Assembly: GCF_036634175.1 (NCBI RefSeq) | Contig: NZ_JAZIFX010000001.1 | Location: 6,386,001-6,450,000 of the forward strand | Direction of reading: 5' to 3' | From: Streptomyces sp. P9-A2 | GTDB taxonomy: Bacteria > Actinomycetota > Actinomycetes > Streptomycetales > Streptomycetaceae | DNA length: 64,000 bases | Part shown: piece by piece, positions 53,269 to 62,827 of the stretch | Numbering within the stretch: the first letter of the stretch is position 1 | How the letters are laid out: the number at the start of each line of letters is the position of its first letter | Made by a program: the position numbers and the translations under genes | The notes under the pieces: generated by a model | What the model saw: the letters and a program-made list of their open reading frames with translations, nothing else | The model's database searches: none | What the model was told of the DNA's origin: nothing

Positions 53269-53451
53269 CGGGGGCGGCGGTCGGCCGGGCATCATGGTCC
53301 GCGGGGAGCACCGCGGACGGTTCCGGTGCCTGGCACCGGCAGGTGCGGGGCTCCGGAACCGGCGAGGCCGGTGCGGCCGTCGGCGCGAGCCGTCAAGAGG
53401 GACGCGGGACGCAGCACGCGGGACGCGGGGACCGGGAAAGGGGTGGCAGGG

Positions 53452-53832
53452 ATGTACATGATCGCGGATGCCGCCACGGGCCTGCCCACGCTCCTGCTCA
53501 CCGCCGCCCTCGTCGTGGCAGCCGGCTTCTGGCTGCTGGTGGCCGTCGGCGTCACCACACCGCAGGCCTTCGACTCGGACGCGGATCTCGACGCCTGGGG
53601 GATGGGCGGGGTGCCGGTCGCCCTCGCGCTCTCCCTGCTGACCCTGTTCGCCTGGCTGCTGGCCACCGGCGTGACCGTGCTGCTGGACGCGCACATTCCC
53701 GAGGGACCCGGCGCCGGACTGCTGCGCCTGCCGGCCCTGGCCGGAGCCCTGCTCGCGGCCTGGCGGCTCACCCGCTTCTTCGTGCGTCCGCTGCACCGCC
53801 TGCTGCCCGACGAACCCGAGCTGTCCCGGTAG
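53452..53832 (+). CDS. Small integral membrane protein upstream of flotillin
   Basis: A 126-residue protein with about three hydrophobic helices (LPTLLLTAALVVAAGFWLLVAVG, VALALSLLTLFAWLLATGVTVLL, LRLPALAGALLAAWRLTRFF, given as shorter landmarks LLLTAALVVAAGFWLLVAVG and ALALSLLTLFAWLLATGV). It lacks a recognised domain. In other bacteria small membrane proteins of the NfeD/YqiJ kind precede flotillin genes, and this one takes the same place, but no OB-fold is seen. ATG 53452 (or 53458) follows a GGGG-rich ribosome-binding site. The flotillin gene begins 288 bp downstream. Confidence 0.75.
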   Translation: MYMIADAATGLPTLLLTAALVVAAGFWLLVAVGVTTPQAFDSDADLDAWGMGGVPVALALSLLTLFAWLLATGVTVLLDAHIPEGPGAGLLRLPALAGALLAAWRLTRFFVRPLHRLLPDEPELSR

Positions 53833-54120
53833 TTCCGCGGGCTCCGCGGGCTCGGCGGGAACCGGGGCGGTTCACCCGGCGTGTCCCGTGGCGGAGCCGG
53901 CGCGCGGCTCCCGTGCGGACCGCGAGTGCCGCACCACCGCCACACAGCCGTCACTTCGAACGACACGCCACCACCACGCCGTCACCACGTCACCACCGTG
54001 CCGTCCGGGCCGGGCGGCACCGGGGCGGTCCCGCCGCCCCACCTCCCGCCGCCCCACCTCCCGGCGCCCGGCGCCGACCTGTCACTTCCGTCCGTCACCC
54101 AGCTCCGAAGGACGTATCCC

Positions 54121-56166
54121 ATGGATGCTGCCACCGTGGGCATCGCCGTGCTCGTCGGCGTCTGCCTTCTCGTCGTACTCGTCGTGCTGTTCCTCATGTC
54201 CAAGCTGTTCCGGAAGGTGGAACAGGGCAAGGCGCTCATCGTCTCCAAGGTCCGCAAGGTCGACGTGACCTTCACCGGCCAGGTCGTGCTGCCGGTGCTG
54301 CACAAGGCCGAGGTGATGGACATCTCGGTGAAGACCATCGAGATCACCCGGGCCGGGAAGGAAGGCCTGATCTGCCAGGACAACATCCGGGCGGACATCC
54401 GCATCACCTTCTTCGTCAAGGTCAACAAGACCGTGGAGGACGTCATCAAGGTCGCGCAGGCCGTCGGCACCGCGCGGGCCAGTGACCGGAACACGCTGCA
54501 GGAGCTGTTCCACGCGAAGTTCTCCGAGGCGCTGAAGACCGTCGGCAAGCAGCTGGACTTCACCGACCTCTACACCAAGCGCGAGGAACTGCGGTACCGG
54601 ATCATCGAGGTCATCGGTATCGACCTGAACGGCTACCACCTCGAGGACGCGGCGATCGACTACCTGGAGCAGACGCCGCTCGCCCAGCTGGACCCGGGCA
54701 ACGTGCTCGACGCGCAGGGCATCCGCAAGATCACCGAGCTCACGGCAATAGAGCACGTCCGCACCAACGAGGCCCAGCGCGGCGAGGAGAAGGAGATCAC
54801 CCGGCAGAACGTCGACGCGCGCGAGGCGATCCTCGAGCTGGAGCGCCGGCAGACCGACGCCGAGATCAAGCAGCGCCGGGAGATCGAGACCGTACGGGCC
54901 CGCGAGGAGGCCGAGACGGCACGGGTGATGGAGGAGGAGCGGCTGCGCGCGCAGAGCGCCTTCCTGCGCACCGAGGAACAGCTCGGCGTGCAGCGCGAGA
55001 ACCAGGCCCGTGAGGTCGCCGTCGCCGCCAAGAACCGTGAGCGGGTCATCGCCGTGGAGAGCGAGCGCATCGAGAAGGACCGGATGCTCGAGGTCATCGC
55101 CCGTGAGCGGGAGACCGAGCTGACCCGGATCGCCGCCGACAAGGAGGTCGAGGCTCAGAAGCGCGACATCGCCGAGGTCGTCCGGGAGCGGGTCGCGGTG
55201 GACCGTACGGTCGCCGAGCAGGAGGAGTCGATCAAGAGGCTGCGGGCCGTGGAGGAGGCCGAGCGGGAGCGGCAGGCCGTCATCATCGCCGCCGAGGCGG
55301 AAGCGCAGGAGAAGCTGGTCAAGGACATCAAGGCCGCGGAGGCCGCCGAGGTGTCCGCCACGCACCGTGCCGCCGAGCAGCTGACCCTGGCCGAGGCCCG
55401 GTTGAAGACCGCCGACCTCGATGCCCAGGCCAAGCTGCGGATGGCCGAGGGCATTCAGGCCGAGGCCGCCGCCGAGGGGCTGGCCGCCGTGCAGGTCCGC
55501 GACAAGGAGGCCGAGGTCATCGAGAAGGCCGGCCGTGCCGAGGCCGAGGCGTCCGAAGCCCGGATGCGTGCCGAGGCCGAGGGCGCGCGGGCCAAGGCGC
55601 TCGCCGACGCGGAAGGCATCAGCGGCAGGCTCAGGGCGGAGGCCGCCGGTCTCACCGAGAAGGCCGCGGCGATGGCCGCGCTGGACGAGGCGTCCCGCGG
55701 ACACGAGGAGTACCGGCTGCGCCTGGAGGCGGAGAAGGACGTACGGCTCGCCGGGCTCGAGGTGCAGCGGCAGGTCGCCGAGGCGCAGGCCACGGTGCTC
55801 GCGACCGGTCTGGAGAGTGCCGACATCAGCATCGTCGGCGGGGAGTCCGTGTTCTTCGACCGGCTGATGTCGTCGATCGCGCTCGGCAAGGGCATCGACG
55901 GGCTCGTCCAGAACTCCGGGACCGTCCAGGCCCTCGCCGGCCCGTGGCTGGACGGATCGGCGAGCTTCCCCGACGACCTGAGCCGGATCCTGGGCTCCGT
56001 GTCGAGCGCCGACGTACAGAACCTGACGGTGTCCGCGCTGCTCATGAAGCTGATGAAGGCGGATGGCGAGAACACCGGCCAGATCAAGCAACTGATTGAA
56101 AAAGCTGGGGAGTTGGGACTGGCGGACACGCCGTTGGCCGCGCTGAACGGCCATGCCAGGGCCTGA
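54121..56166 (+). CDS. Flotillin-like SPFH/band-7 membrane scaffold protein
   Basis: A 681-residue flotillin (YqiK/FloT type). One N-terminal membrane helix (AVLVGVCLLVVLVVLFLMSKLF) leads to an SPFH domain (VEQGKALIVSKVRKVDVTF, DNIRADIRITFFVKVNKT, about 35-210). A very long Glu/Ala-rich coiled coil follows (about 220-580) with repeated EAEA segments, then a globular tail (FFDRLMSSIALGKGIDGLVQ). It would build membrane microdomains. Unusual A/T-ending codons (ATT GAA AAA GCT) appear near the 3' end. It pairs with the giant AAA+ ATPase gene downstream, an association I know from other bacteria. Confidence 0.92.
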   Translation: MDAATVGIAVLVGVCLLVVLVVLFLMSKLFRKVEQGKALIVSKVRKVDVTFTGQVVLPVLHKAEVMDISVKTIEITRAGKEGLICQDNIRADIRITFFVKVNKTVEDVIKVAQAVGTARASDRNTLQELFHAKFSEALKTVGKQLDFTDLYTKREELRYRIIEVIGIDLNGYHLEDAAIDYLEQTPLAQLDPGNVLDAQGIRKITELTAIEHVRTNEAQRGEEKEITRQNVDAREAILELERRQTDAEIKQRREIETVRAREEAETARVMEEERLRAQSAFLRTEEQLGVQRENQAREVAVAAKNRERVIAVESERIEKDRMLEVIARERETELTRIAADKEVEAQKRDIAEVVRERVAVDRTVAEQEESIKRLRAVEEAERERQAVIIAAEAEAQEKLVKDIKAAEAAEVSATHRAAEQLTLAEARLKTADLDAQAKLRMAEGIQAEAAAEGLAAVQVRDKEAEVIEKAGRAEAEASEARMRAEAEGARAKALADAEGISGRLRAEAAGLTEKAAAMAALDEASRGHEEYRLRLEAEKDVRLAGLEVQRQVAEAQATVLATGLESADISIVGGESVFFDRLMSSIALGKGIDGLVQNSGTVQALAGPWLDGSASFPDDLSRILGSVSSADVQNLTVSALLMKLMKADGENTGQIKQLIEKAGELGLADTPLAALNGHARA

Positions 56167-56177
56167 CCACCCCCCCC

Positions 56178-56220
56178 CGGTCGGGGAGCCGCCGCACAGG
56201 GGACGGCGGCTCCCCGACCG
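56178..56220 (+). terminator. Strong hairpin between flotillin and AAA+ ATPase genes
   Basis: A 17-bp perfect stem (CGGTCGGGGAGCCGCCG, 56178-56194, with 56204-56220) around a 9-nt loop, preceded by a run of nine C. It lies in the 74-bp gap of an apparent operon and may act as a partial terminator or mRNA stabiliser. Confidence 0.7.
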
Positions 56221-56240
56221 CTCCTTTTCGAGAGGCAGCC

Positions 56241-59200
56241 ATGACCATCGGCACCCAGGAGACGCCCGGCACGGGCACACACCGGCAGTCCGGAACGGGC
56301 GCACACCGGCAGTCCGGCACGGGCACCCGTGACCGGTCCGCCGCGGGCGCGCACGGCCCGGCGGGCGCGGGCATCACCACAAGCGCCACGGCGGGCACCG
56401 GCGTCCAGGAGACGGTCGACGGCGGCACCTACCAGGTGCTGCGCGACCGCCTGACCGGGCAGGCCGCCGAACTCGCACGGCGTACCGAGGAGTTGAACCG
56501 GCTCCGGATCGACACCTTCGGCTCCGCCGAACTGCGCCTGACCGGCACCGAACGGCTGCGCACCGACCGTGCCGGAGTGCCCCGCGACATCGTCGCCGTG
56601 GGTGACGTGCTCCTCTTCGGCTACGGGGCCCAGCCCCGCCCGGAGACGGACACCGCCGTGGGCGACGTCCTCGCCGCCCACGACCGCGACCTGAACCGGC
56701 TGCCCGACGACGCCGTGCCCGGCCTCCTCGACGACCCCGTCTTCGTGCGGGAGTTCGCCGCCCTGCACCGTTACTACCGCCAGGCCCGCCTGTTGCGGCT
56801 GCGCCGCGTCGACGGCAGGCTCCTCGCCGTGTTCCAGACCGGCGAGAAGGCCGGCGACATCCGCGTCCTGCGCTGGTCGGTGTCCGAGGACGGCCGGGCG
56901 GTCTTCCTCGACGCGCGCGGCGACCGCGACCACGCGCGCACCCCCGCCCCGGACATCGAATGGGTCCGCACCACCCGCGAGGACCACGTCCTCGGCCGGC
57001 ACCCGCACGTCTCCGTCCAGGGAGAGGTCTTCGTCGACACGCTCGGCGGCACCCTCACCGTCAGGACGGACAGCGACACCGAAACCCCCGACGGCATCCA
57101 CACCGAACCGGTCGACGAGCCGCTCCAGTCCCTCGCCGACGCCGAGATCGCGTACGCCCGCGTCGGCGCGCTGATCCTGCTGCGCGTCCTGCCCTACAAG
57201 GAGACCGCGCACCGCCACCTCGTCTTCGACACCCTCACCCGCACCGTGGTCCGCCTCGACGGCATCGGACAGGACTGCCGGCGCCTGCCCGGGGACCAGG
57301 GCATCGTCTTCCCCGGCGGCTACTGCCTGGCCGCCGGCACCCACAAGACGTACGGGCTCGACACGGACGGCATGGAGTTCGAACGCGAGGTGCGCTCGCC
57401 CAACGGCGAGGACGTGCTGTACGCCTTCCACGCGCCCGGCCGGGGCCGCGCCCTGCTCCTGTCGTACAACGTGATCCGCAAGGAGGTCGCCGCACCGCTG
57501 AGCTGCCACGGCTGGGCGCTCTTCGACGACGGCGCGCTGACCCTGCTGCGGCCCGACGGCGACGACCCCGCCCGCGTCCACCCGCTCCAGCTGTGGCACT
57601 CGCCCTACGTCTCCGACACCCACGCCGCGGGCCGGCCCGTCGGCGACGGCCCCCTCGACCGGGTCGGCAACGCCGACCTCGTCCGCGGCATCTCCGACTG
57701 CCTCTCCCTGGTCCGCTCGGTCACCGAGACCACCCCGACGACCGAGGTGTACGAGGCGCTGGCCGCCGCCTGCGTCCGCACGGCCGACGCCCACCACTGG
57801 CTCGACGAACCCGAACTGGGCGACCTGCGCAGTCCGTTGGAAGAGGTGCGCACCACCGCCGAACAGGTCCTGGGCGAGTTCGAGACCGTACGCGACCTCG
57901 GACGCCGCGCCGCCGCGGCGCTCGACGAGGCGGCCGCCCGCATCGGCTCCGTGGTGCGCCGGCTGCGCGGCGAGCAGCCCCGCGAGGCCGCCGCCTGGGT
58001 CGAGGGCCTCACCGAACTCCGCCACGCCCAGGGCCATCTGCTGACCCTCAAGGAGCTGCGGTACGCCGACCACGCCCGCATCGACGAACTCGCCGACGAG
58101 GCCGGAGCCGACCTCTCCTCCTTCGGACAGCGCGCGGTCACCCACCTCGCCCACGAGGACGCCTTCGCCGCCCACCACGCCGACGTCGAACGCCTCGTCG
58201 CCGACGCCGAGCAGATCGACACCGCCGCCGAGGCCGTCCCCGTCGCCGCCCGCCTGGACGAACTCGCCGAAAGCCTGCGGACGGTGACCGAGGTCGTCGC
58301 CGGACTCGACATCGGCGACGCGACCGTCCGCACCGCCGTACTGGAACGCGTCGCCGAAGCCCTCGGCGGCGTCAACCGCGCCCGCGCCACCCTCGACGCC
58401 CGCCGCCGCGGACTGCGCGACCGGGAGGCCCGCGCCGGATTCGCCGCCGAACTCGCCCTGCTCGGCCAGACCGTGACCGGCTCCCTCGCGGCCGCCGCCG
58501 ACCCCGAGTCCTGCGACGAACAACTGACCCGCGTACTGGCCCAGCTGGAAACCCTGGAGTCCCGCTTCGCGGAGTTCGACGATGTGCTCGGCGAACTCGC
58601 CGGCCAACGCACCGAGATCTACGAGGCGTTCGCCGCCCGCAAACAGAGCCTCACCGACGCCCGCGCCCGCCGCGCCGAACAGCTCGCCTCCGCCGCCGAA
58701 CGCGTCCTGGAGACCATCGCCCGCCGCTCCGCGGCCCTCGCCGACACCGACGAGGTCAGCACCTACTTCGCCTCCGACCCCCTGGTCGCCAAGGTCCGCC
58801 GCACCGCCGGCGAGCTGCGCGACCTCGGCGACCGGGTCCGGGCCGAGGAACTCGACGGCCGCCTGCGCTCCGCCCGGCAGGAAGCCGCCCGCGCCCTGCG
58901 CGACCGCACCGACCTCTACGCCGACGGCGGCCGCGCCATCCGCCTGGGCAGCCACCGCTTCGCCGTCACCACCCAGCCCCTCGACCTCACCCTCGTCCCG
59001 CACGGCGACGGCCTCGCCTTCGCCCTCACCGGCACCGACTACCGAGCCCCCGTCACCGACCCGGCCCTCGCCGAGGGCCGCCGTTACTGGAACCGGCACC
59101 TGCCGTCCGAGTCGCCCGAGGTCTACCGCGCCGAACACCTCGCCGCCCGCCTGCTGCACGAGCACGGCCCCGACACCCTGCACGGCGCCGACGACCTCGC

Positions 59201-61466
59201 CGCCCTCGTACGCCGGGCCGCCGAGGAGACCTACGACGAGGGGTACGAGCGAGGCGTCCACGACCACGACGCCACCGCCCTCCTCGACGCCGTCCTGCCC
59301 CTGCACGAGGGAGCCGGACTCCTGCGCCACGAGCCCGCGGCCCGCGCCCTCGCCCTGCTCCACTGGACCCACGGCACCACCGCCGAGGAACGCGCCGACC
59401 TCACCCGCCGGGCCCGCTCCCTCGCCCGCGTCCGCGACGCCTTCGGCCCGCCACCGGCCCTCGCCGACCTGTGCGCCGAACTCGCCCGCAGGATCGGTGC
59501 CTGGGACAGCGACCGGGACAGCGACCTGAGCGGTGGTCGGGACAGCGACCTGAGCGGTGGCCGGGTCGGCGGCGCCGGCGCCGGTGCGGGTGGCGTACCG
59601 GCCCGCCCGGAGGCAGCCGCCGCCTACCTCTTCGACGAACTCACCACCGGCCCCGACGGGTTCGTCATCAGCGCGCAGACCCGCACCCTGCTCGACAAGT
59701 TCCGCCGCACGGTCGCCACCGAGGCCTACGACGAGGACCTGCCCGCCCTCGACACCCTCGCCGACCGCCGCCAGCTCGTCGAGGCCTGGCTGACCGCGTA
59801 CACCGCCGCCACCGGCAGCCGGCTCACCCCCGGCGACCTCGCCGAGGCCGTCGCCGCCGAACTCTGCCCACAGGCGCCCCGCCACGAGTCCGACGCGCCC
59901 CTCACCGTCACCGTGGAGGGCCTGCTCGGCACCCACCCCCGCATCGCCGACCGGCGCCTCACCCTCCGCCTGGACGAATTCCTCGCCCGCACCGAGGAGT
60001 TCAGGGACCGCGACACCCCCGCCTTCCGTGCCTTCCAGCGCCGCCGCACCGCCCTGGTCACCGCCGAACGCACCCGGCTGCGCCTGGACGACCACCGCCC
60101 GCGCGTGATGTCGTCGTTCGTCCGCAACCGCCTCGTCGACGAGGTCTACCTCCCGCTCATCGGGGACAGCCTCGCCAAACAGCTCGGCACCACCGGCGAG
60201 TCGGGGAGCACCGGCACCGGCGGTCTGCTGCTCCTCGTCTCCCCGCCCGGCTACGGCAAGACCACCCTCATGGAATACGTCGCCGACCGGCTGGGCCTCG
60301 TCCTGGTGAAGATCAGCGGCCCGGCGCTCGGCCACTCGGTGACCTCCCTCGACCCGGCCGAGGCGCCGAACGCCACCGCACGCCAGGAGATCGAGAAGGT
60401 CAACTTCGCGCTGGCCGCGGGCAACAACACCCTCCTGTACCTCGACGACATCCAGCACACCTCGCCCGAACTCCTCCAGAAGTTCATCCCGCTCTGCGAC
60501 GCCACCCGCCGCGTGGAGGGCGTGTGGGAGGGCGAACCGCGCACCTACGACCTGCGGGGCAAGCGCTTCGCCGTCTGCATGGCCGGCAACCCCTACACCG
60601 AGTCCGGCGACCTCTTCCAGGTGCCCGACATGCTGGCCAACCGCGCCGACGTGTGGAACCTCGGCGACGTCCTCACCGGCAAGGACGACGCCTTCGCGGC
60701 CAGCTTCGTGGAGAACGCGCTCACCGCCAACACGGTGCTCGCCCCGCTCGCCGCCCGCGACCGCGGCGACCTCGACCTGCTGATCCGCCTCGCCGAGGGC
60801 GATCCGACCGTCCACGCCGACCGGCTCACCCACCCGTACGCGCCCACCGAACTGGACCGCGTCCTCACCGTGCTGCGCCATCTGCTCACCGCCCGCCGCA
60901 CCGTCCTCGCGGTCAACGAGGCCTACATCGCCTCCGCCGCCCAGTCCGACGACGCCCGCACCGAGCCGCCGTTCCGCCTCCAGGGCTCCTACCGCAACAT
61001 GAACAAGATCGTCCAGCGGATCCAGCCGGTCATGAACGACGCCGAGCTCTCCGCCGTCATCGACGACCACTACGCGGCCGAGGCGCAGACCCTCACCACC
61101 GGCGCCGAGGCGAACCTGCTCAAACTCGCCGAGCTGCGCGGCACGCTCACCGCCGAACAGGCCGACCGCTGGGCCGGGATCAAGGCCGCCCACGTGCGCA
61201 CCCACGCCCTCGGCGGCCCCGACGACGACGCCCTCACCCGCGCGGTCGCCGCCCTCGCCCTCCTCGGCGACCGCATCGCCGCCGTCGAGTCCGCCATCAC
61301 CCGCGCCGCCGACCCCCGCCGGCTCATGGCCCGCCCGGCGGAACGCCACACGCCCCGGCCGGAAGGGCGGCCGGAGAGGGCCCGGCCGGTGGGAGACGGG
61401 GGCCCGAAGCCGGAGGAGGGTCTGGAAGGGAGCGGGCACTCGGAGGGGGAGCGAGGGGAGACGTGA
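56241..61466 (+). CDS. Giant AAA+ 'DNA repair ATPase' (DUF3686-like), flotillin partner
   Basis: A 1,741-residue cytosolic protein. After a repeat-built N-terminus comes a beta-rich region (about 75-480; landmark GDVLLFGYGAQP) typical of the DUF3686 group, then long helical/coiled-coil stretches (about 490-1,000). An AAA+ domain lies near 1,280-1,560: Walker A SPPGYGKTTLM (K1340), Walker B LLYLDDIQH (D1402/D1403), sensor-1 AVCMAGNPYTESG (N1450). RQEIEKVNFAL and QGSYRNMNKI also fit MoxR-like ATPases. The tail is charged. It probably works with the flotillin just upstream. Its process is unknown; the name DNA repair ATPase is a database convention. Confidence 0.88.
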   Translation: MTIGTQETPGTGTHRQSGTGAHRQSGTGTRDRSAAGAHGPAGAGITTSATAGTGVQETVDGGTYQVLRDRLTGQAAELARRTEELNRLRIDTFGSAELRLTGTERLRTDRAGVPRDIVAVGDVLLFGYGAQPRPETDTAVGDVLAAHDRDLNRLPDDAVPGLLDDPVFVREFAALHRYYRQARLLRLRRVDGRLLAVFQTGEKAGDIRVLRWSVSEDGRAVFLDARGDRDHARTPAPDIEWVRTTREDHVLGRHPHVSVQGEVFVDTLGGTLTVRTDSDTETPDGIHTEPVDEPLQSLADAEIAYARVGALILLRVLPYKETAHRHLVFDTLTRTVVRLDGIGQDCRRLPGDQGIVFPGGYCLAAGTHKTYGLDTDGMEFEREVRSPNGEDVLYAFHAPGRGRALLLSYNVIRKEVAAPLSCHGWALFDDGALTLLRPDGDDPARVHPLQLWHSPYVSDTHAAGRPVGDGPLDRVGNADLVRGISDCLSLVRSVTETTPTTEVYEALAAACVRTADAHHWLDEPELGDLRSPLEEVRTTAEQVLGEFETVRDLGRRAAAALDEAAARIGSVVRRLRGEQPREAAAWVEGLTELRHAQGHLLTLKELRYADHARIDELADEAGADLSSFGQRAVTHLAHEDAFAAHHADVERLVADAEQIDTAAEAVPVAARLDELAESLRTVTEVVAGLDIGDATVRTAVLERVAEALGGVNRARATLDARRRGLRDREARAGFAAELALLGQTVTGSLAAAADPESCDEQLTRVLAQLETLESRFAEFDDVLGELAGQRTEIYEAFAARKQSLTDARARRAEQLASAAERVLETIARRSAALADTDEVSTYFASDPLVAKVRRTAGELRDLGDRVRAEELDGRLRSARQEAARALRDRTDLYADGGRAIRLGSHRFAVTTQPLDLTLVPHGDGLAFALTGTDYRAPVTDPALAEGRRYWNRHLPSESPEVYRAEHLAARLLHEHGPDTLHGADDLAALVRRAAEETYDEGYERGVHDHDATALLDAVLPLHEGAGLLRHEPAARALALLHWTHGTTAEERADLTRRARSLARVRDAFGPPPALADLCAELARRIGAWDSDRDSDLSGGRDSDLSGGRVGGAGAGAGGVPARPEAAAAYLFDELTTGPDGFVISAQTRTLLDKFRRTVATEAYDEDLPALDTLADRRQLVEAWLTAYTAATGSRLTPGDLAEAVAAELCPQAPRHESDAPLTVTVEGLLGTHPRIADRRLTLRLDEFLARTEEFRDRDTPAFRAFQRRRTALVTAERTRLRLDDHRPRVMSSFVRNRLVDEVYLPLIGDSLAKQLGTTGESGSTGTGGLLLLVSPPGYGKTTLMEYVADRLGLVLVKISGPALGHSVTSLDPAEAPNATARQEIEKVNFALAAGNNTLLYLDDIQHTSPELLQKFIPLCDATRRVEGVWEGEPRTYDLRGKRFAVCMAGNPYTESGDLFQVPDMLANRADVWNLGDVLTGKDDAFAASFVENALTANTVLAPLAARDRGDLDLLIRLAEGDPTVHADRLTHPYAPTELDRVLTVLRHLLTARRTVLAVNEAYIASAAQSDDARTEPPFRLQGSYRNMNKIVQRIQPVMNDAELSAVIDDHYAAEAQTLTTGAEANLLKLAELRGTLTAEQADRWAGIKAAHVRTHALGGPDDDALTRAVAALALLGDRIAAVESAITRAADPRRLMARPAERHTPRPEGRPERARPVGDGGPKPEEGLEGSGHSEGERGET

Positions 61467-61544
61467 TGCACACGGCGCCGGGCCCGGATTGCCCGATGCC
61501 GTGCGTTGCCGTCGTGCGAAGGCTGGAGCTGCTGTGCAAGGGCC

Positions 61545-62114
61545 TCAGCTCGTGGTGACGAGCTCGTCGAGCAGCCGCTCCACCAGGTAGTTGTCGCCGA
61601 GGAAGCCCTTCACCGAGGCGTCCTCGTTGCGCTGAGGGTCCATGCCCGACCAGTTCAGGTCGTATCCCGCGTCGGCGCTGAGCTGGGCCAGGAATGCTCG
61701 CTGGGCACGGCCGTTGCCCTCGCGGAACGGGTGGAGGACGTTCAGGTCGCCGTACAGTTCGGCCAGTCGGATGACGAATTCCGGCCGGGGGAGATCTCGC
61801 AGACAGCCGGAGGAGGCGAGACGGCCGAAGACCTCTCCGGCGTAGGGCACGAGATTCCTCGCCGGACAGAACGGCGTGCGCTTGGCAATGTTCACGGTAC
61901 GTAACTCGCCTGCCCACGGACAGATGTCGCCGAAGAGCGCAGCATGGAACGTCTGGAGATGGCCGAGGTCGTATGCGCCGGGCAGGGGGCGTTCAGCGAG
62001 CATGACGAGGCGCGCCCGGGTGATGTCCGCCTCCGCTGCCGCGAGCAGCCGAGGGTCGGTGATGTCGAGCTTGTTGCGCAGCACGCCGTTGGGCAGGGCG
62101 TACGGATCGTTCAC
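61545..62114 (-). CDS. Fic/DOC-family protein (AMP-transferase toxin)
   Basis: A 189-residue Fic protein. The catalytic loop HPFREGNGRAQR (128-139) is a full match to HPFx[D/E]GNGRxxR, and the flap region WAGELRTVNIAKR precedes it. Fic toxins transfer AMP to targets such as DNA gyrase and topoisomerase IV. No internal inhibitory (S/T)xxxE(G/N) helix is seen in the toxin, so inhibition must come from the partner gene, which overlaps it by 4 bp (GTGA). The start is GTG 62114. Confidence 0.92.
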   Translation of the reverse strand: MNDPYALPNGVLRNKLDITDPRLLAAAEADITRARLVMLAERPLPGAYDLGHLQTFHAALFGDICPWAGELRTVNIAKRTPFCPARNLVPYAGEVFGRLASSGCLRDLPRPEFVIRLAELYGDLNVLHPFREGNGRAQRAFLAQLSADAGYDLNWSGMDPQRNEDASVKGFLGDNYLVERLLDELVTTS

Positions 62115-62461
62115 CCTGCCTGCCGCTGTGAAGTCGGTCGGTGGCGGGCGATCGCACGGGCGACAAGGGTGTCCGCGTCGAGGTCGCCCTTTACGTACTC
62201 CTCGGTGTCGCGGTCGGAGGCCTCGGAGGCGTGGAGCCCTTCGGCCTCGATGGAGCCGGTGGCCGAGGCGACGGCCGCACGTCGTGTCGCTCGGCCGCTC
62301 AGCGCCTCGAAGGCCTCGACGGACAGAAGGACGCCCTGGGGCTTGCGGTGGGCGCCGATCAGAACCGGGTTGGCATCCGCGCCGGACTCGGACAGGTCGG
62401 TCAGGATCCGCGACAGTCTCGCGCGCGCGTCGCTGACGGTCACGACCTCGGGGATCTCCAT
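62111..62461 (-). CDS. Antitoxin: Phd/YefM-like N-terminus with VbhA-like Fic-inhibiting C-terminus
   Basis: A 116-residue protein with two parts. Residues 1-55 (VVTVSDARARLSRILTDL...VLLSVEAFEALSG) resemble Phd/YefM DNA-binding antitoxins. Residues 60-112 resemble VbhA: a helix with SIEAEG (70-75), fitting the Fic-inhibitory pattern (S/T)xxxE(G/N), then EEYVKGDLDADTLVARAIARH. The protein could both autorepress the operon and block the ATP site of the Fic toxin downstream. The ATG at 62461 has only a weak ribosome-binding site. Direct repeats lie upstream. Confidence 0.85.
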   Translation of the reverse strand: MEIPEVVTVSDARARLSRILTDLSESGADANPVLIGAHRKPQGVLLSVEAFEALSGRATRRAAVASATGSIEAEGLHASEASDRDTEEYVKGDLDADTLVARAIARHRPTSQRQAG

Positions 62462-62493
62462 GCTGTCACCGTACCCATATAGAGGCTTGGTTC

Positions 62494-62516
62494 TGTACAG
62501 ATTCTAGTACGGATTC
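62494..62516. promoter_or_regulatory. Direct repeats upstream of the Fic antitoxin operon
   Basis: The sequences TGTACAGATTC (62494-62504) and AGTACGGATTC (62506-62516) form a 12-bp-period direct repeat in the only A/T-rich patch before the antitoxin start (33 bp away). They are a candidate operator for the Phd-like domain. Confidence 0.35.
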
Positions 62517-62532
62517 CGATGGGATACGCGGT

Positions 62533-62700
62533 GTGGCGAGGGTGTGGCCCGTCCTGTCGGCCGACCTTGAGAGCTGTTGTGAACTCACCGAATCCGGAGT
62601 ACGCAGAAACCTGGAAGCCGGCGTGCTCATCACCGGCGGTGTCACTCCGCAGAAGACCGCCGAACACATCCGGGAACTTCCGGGAACTGCAGCGCCGGGG
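62533..62700 (+). other. Unassigned short open frame, possible gene fragment
   Basis: The first 50 codons from 62533 (ARVWPVLSADLESCCELTES, GVLITGGVTPQKTAEHIREL) look protein-like, but the frame then runs into low-complexity sequence antisense to the ABC ATPase gene. I do not recognise it. It may be the remains of a decayed gene in the 366-bp gap between the antitoxin and transporter genes. Confidence 0.25.
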
Positions 62701-62827
62701 GATTCCGAGGCCCTTTCCTTGAGCCAGTCACCTTCCGCCACACCGTGGTGGCCGTACCCGGCGAGGTGGGGCCGGTCGACGTGGGCTCGTGAACCGGCTT
62801 TCCGCGCGGGGCTGCCTGAGCCGGAGG

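Noticed and set aside
55455..61439. A 1,994-residue open frame on the minus strand across the flotillin and AAA+ ATPase genes
   Set aside because: It is antisense to two genes with clear domains, has low-complexity Gly/Val/Ala composition and no motif. Long antisense frames are expected in high-GC DNA.
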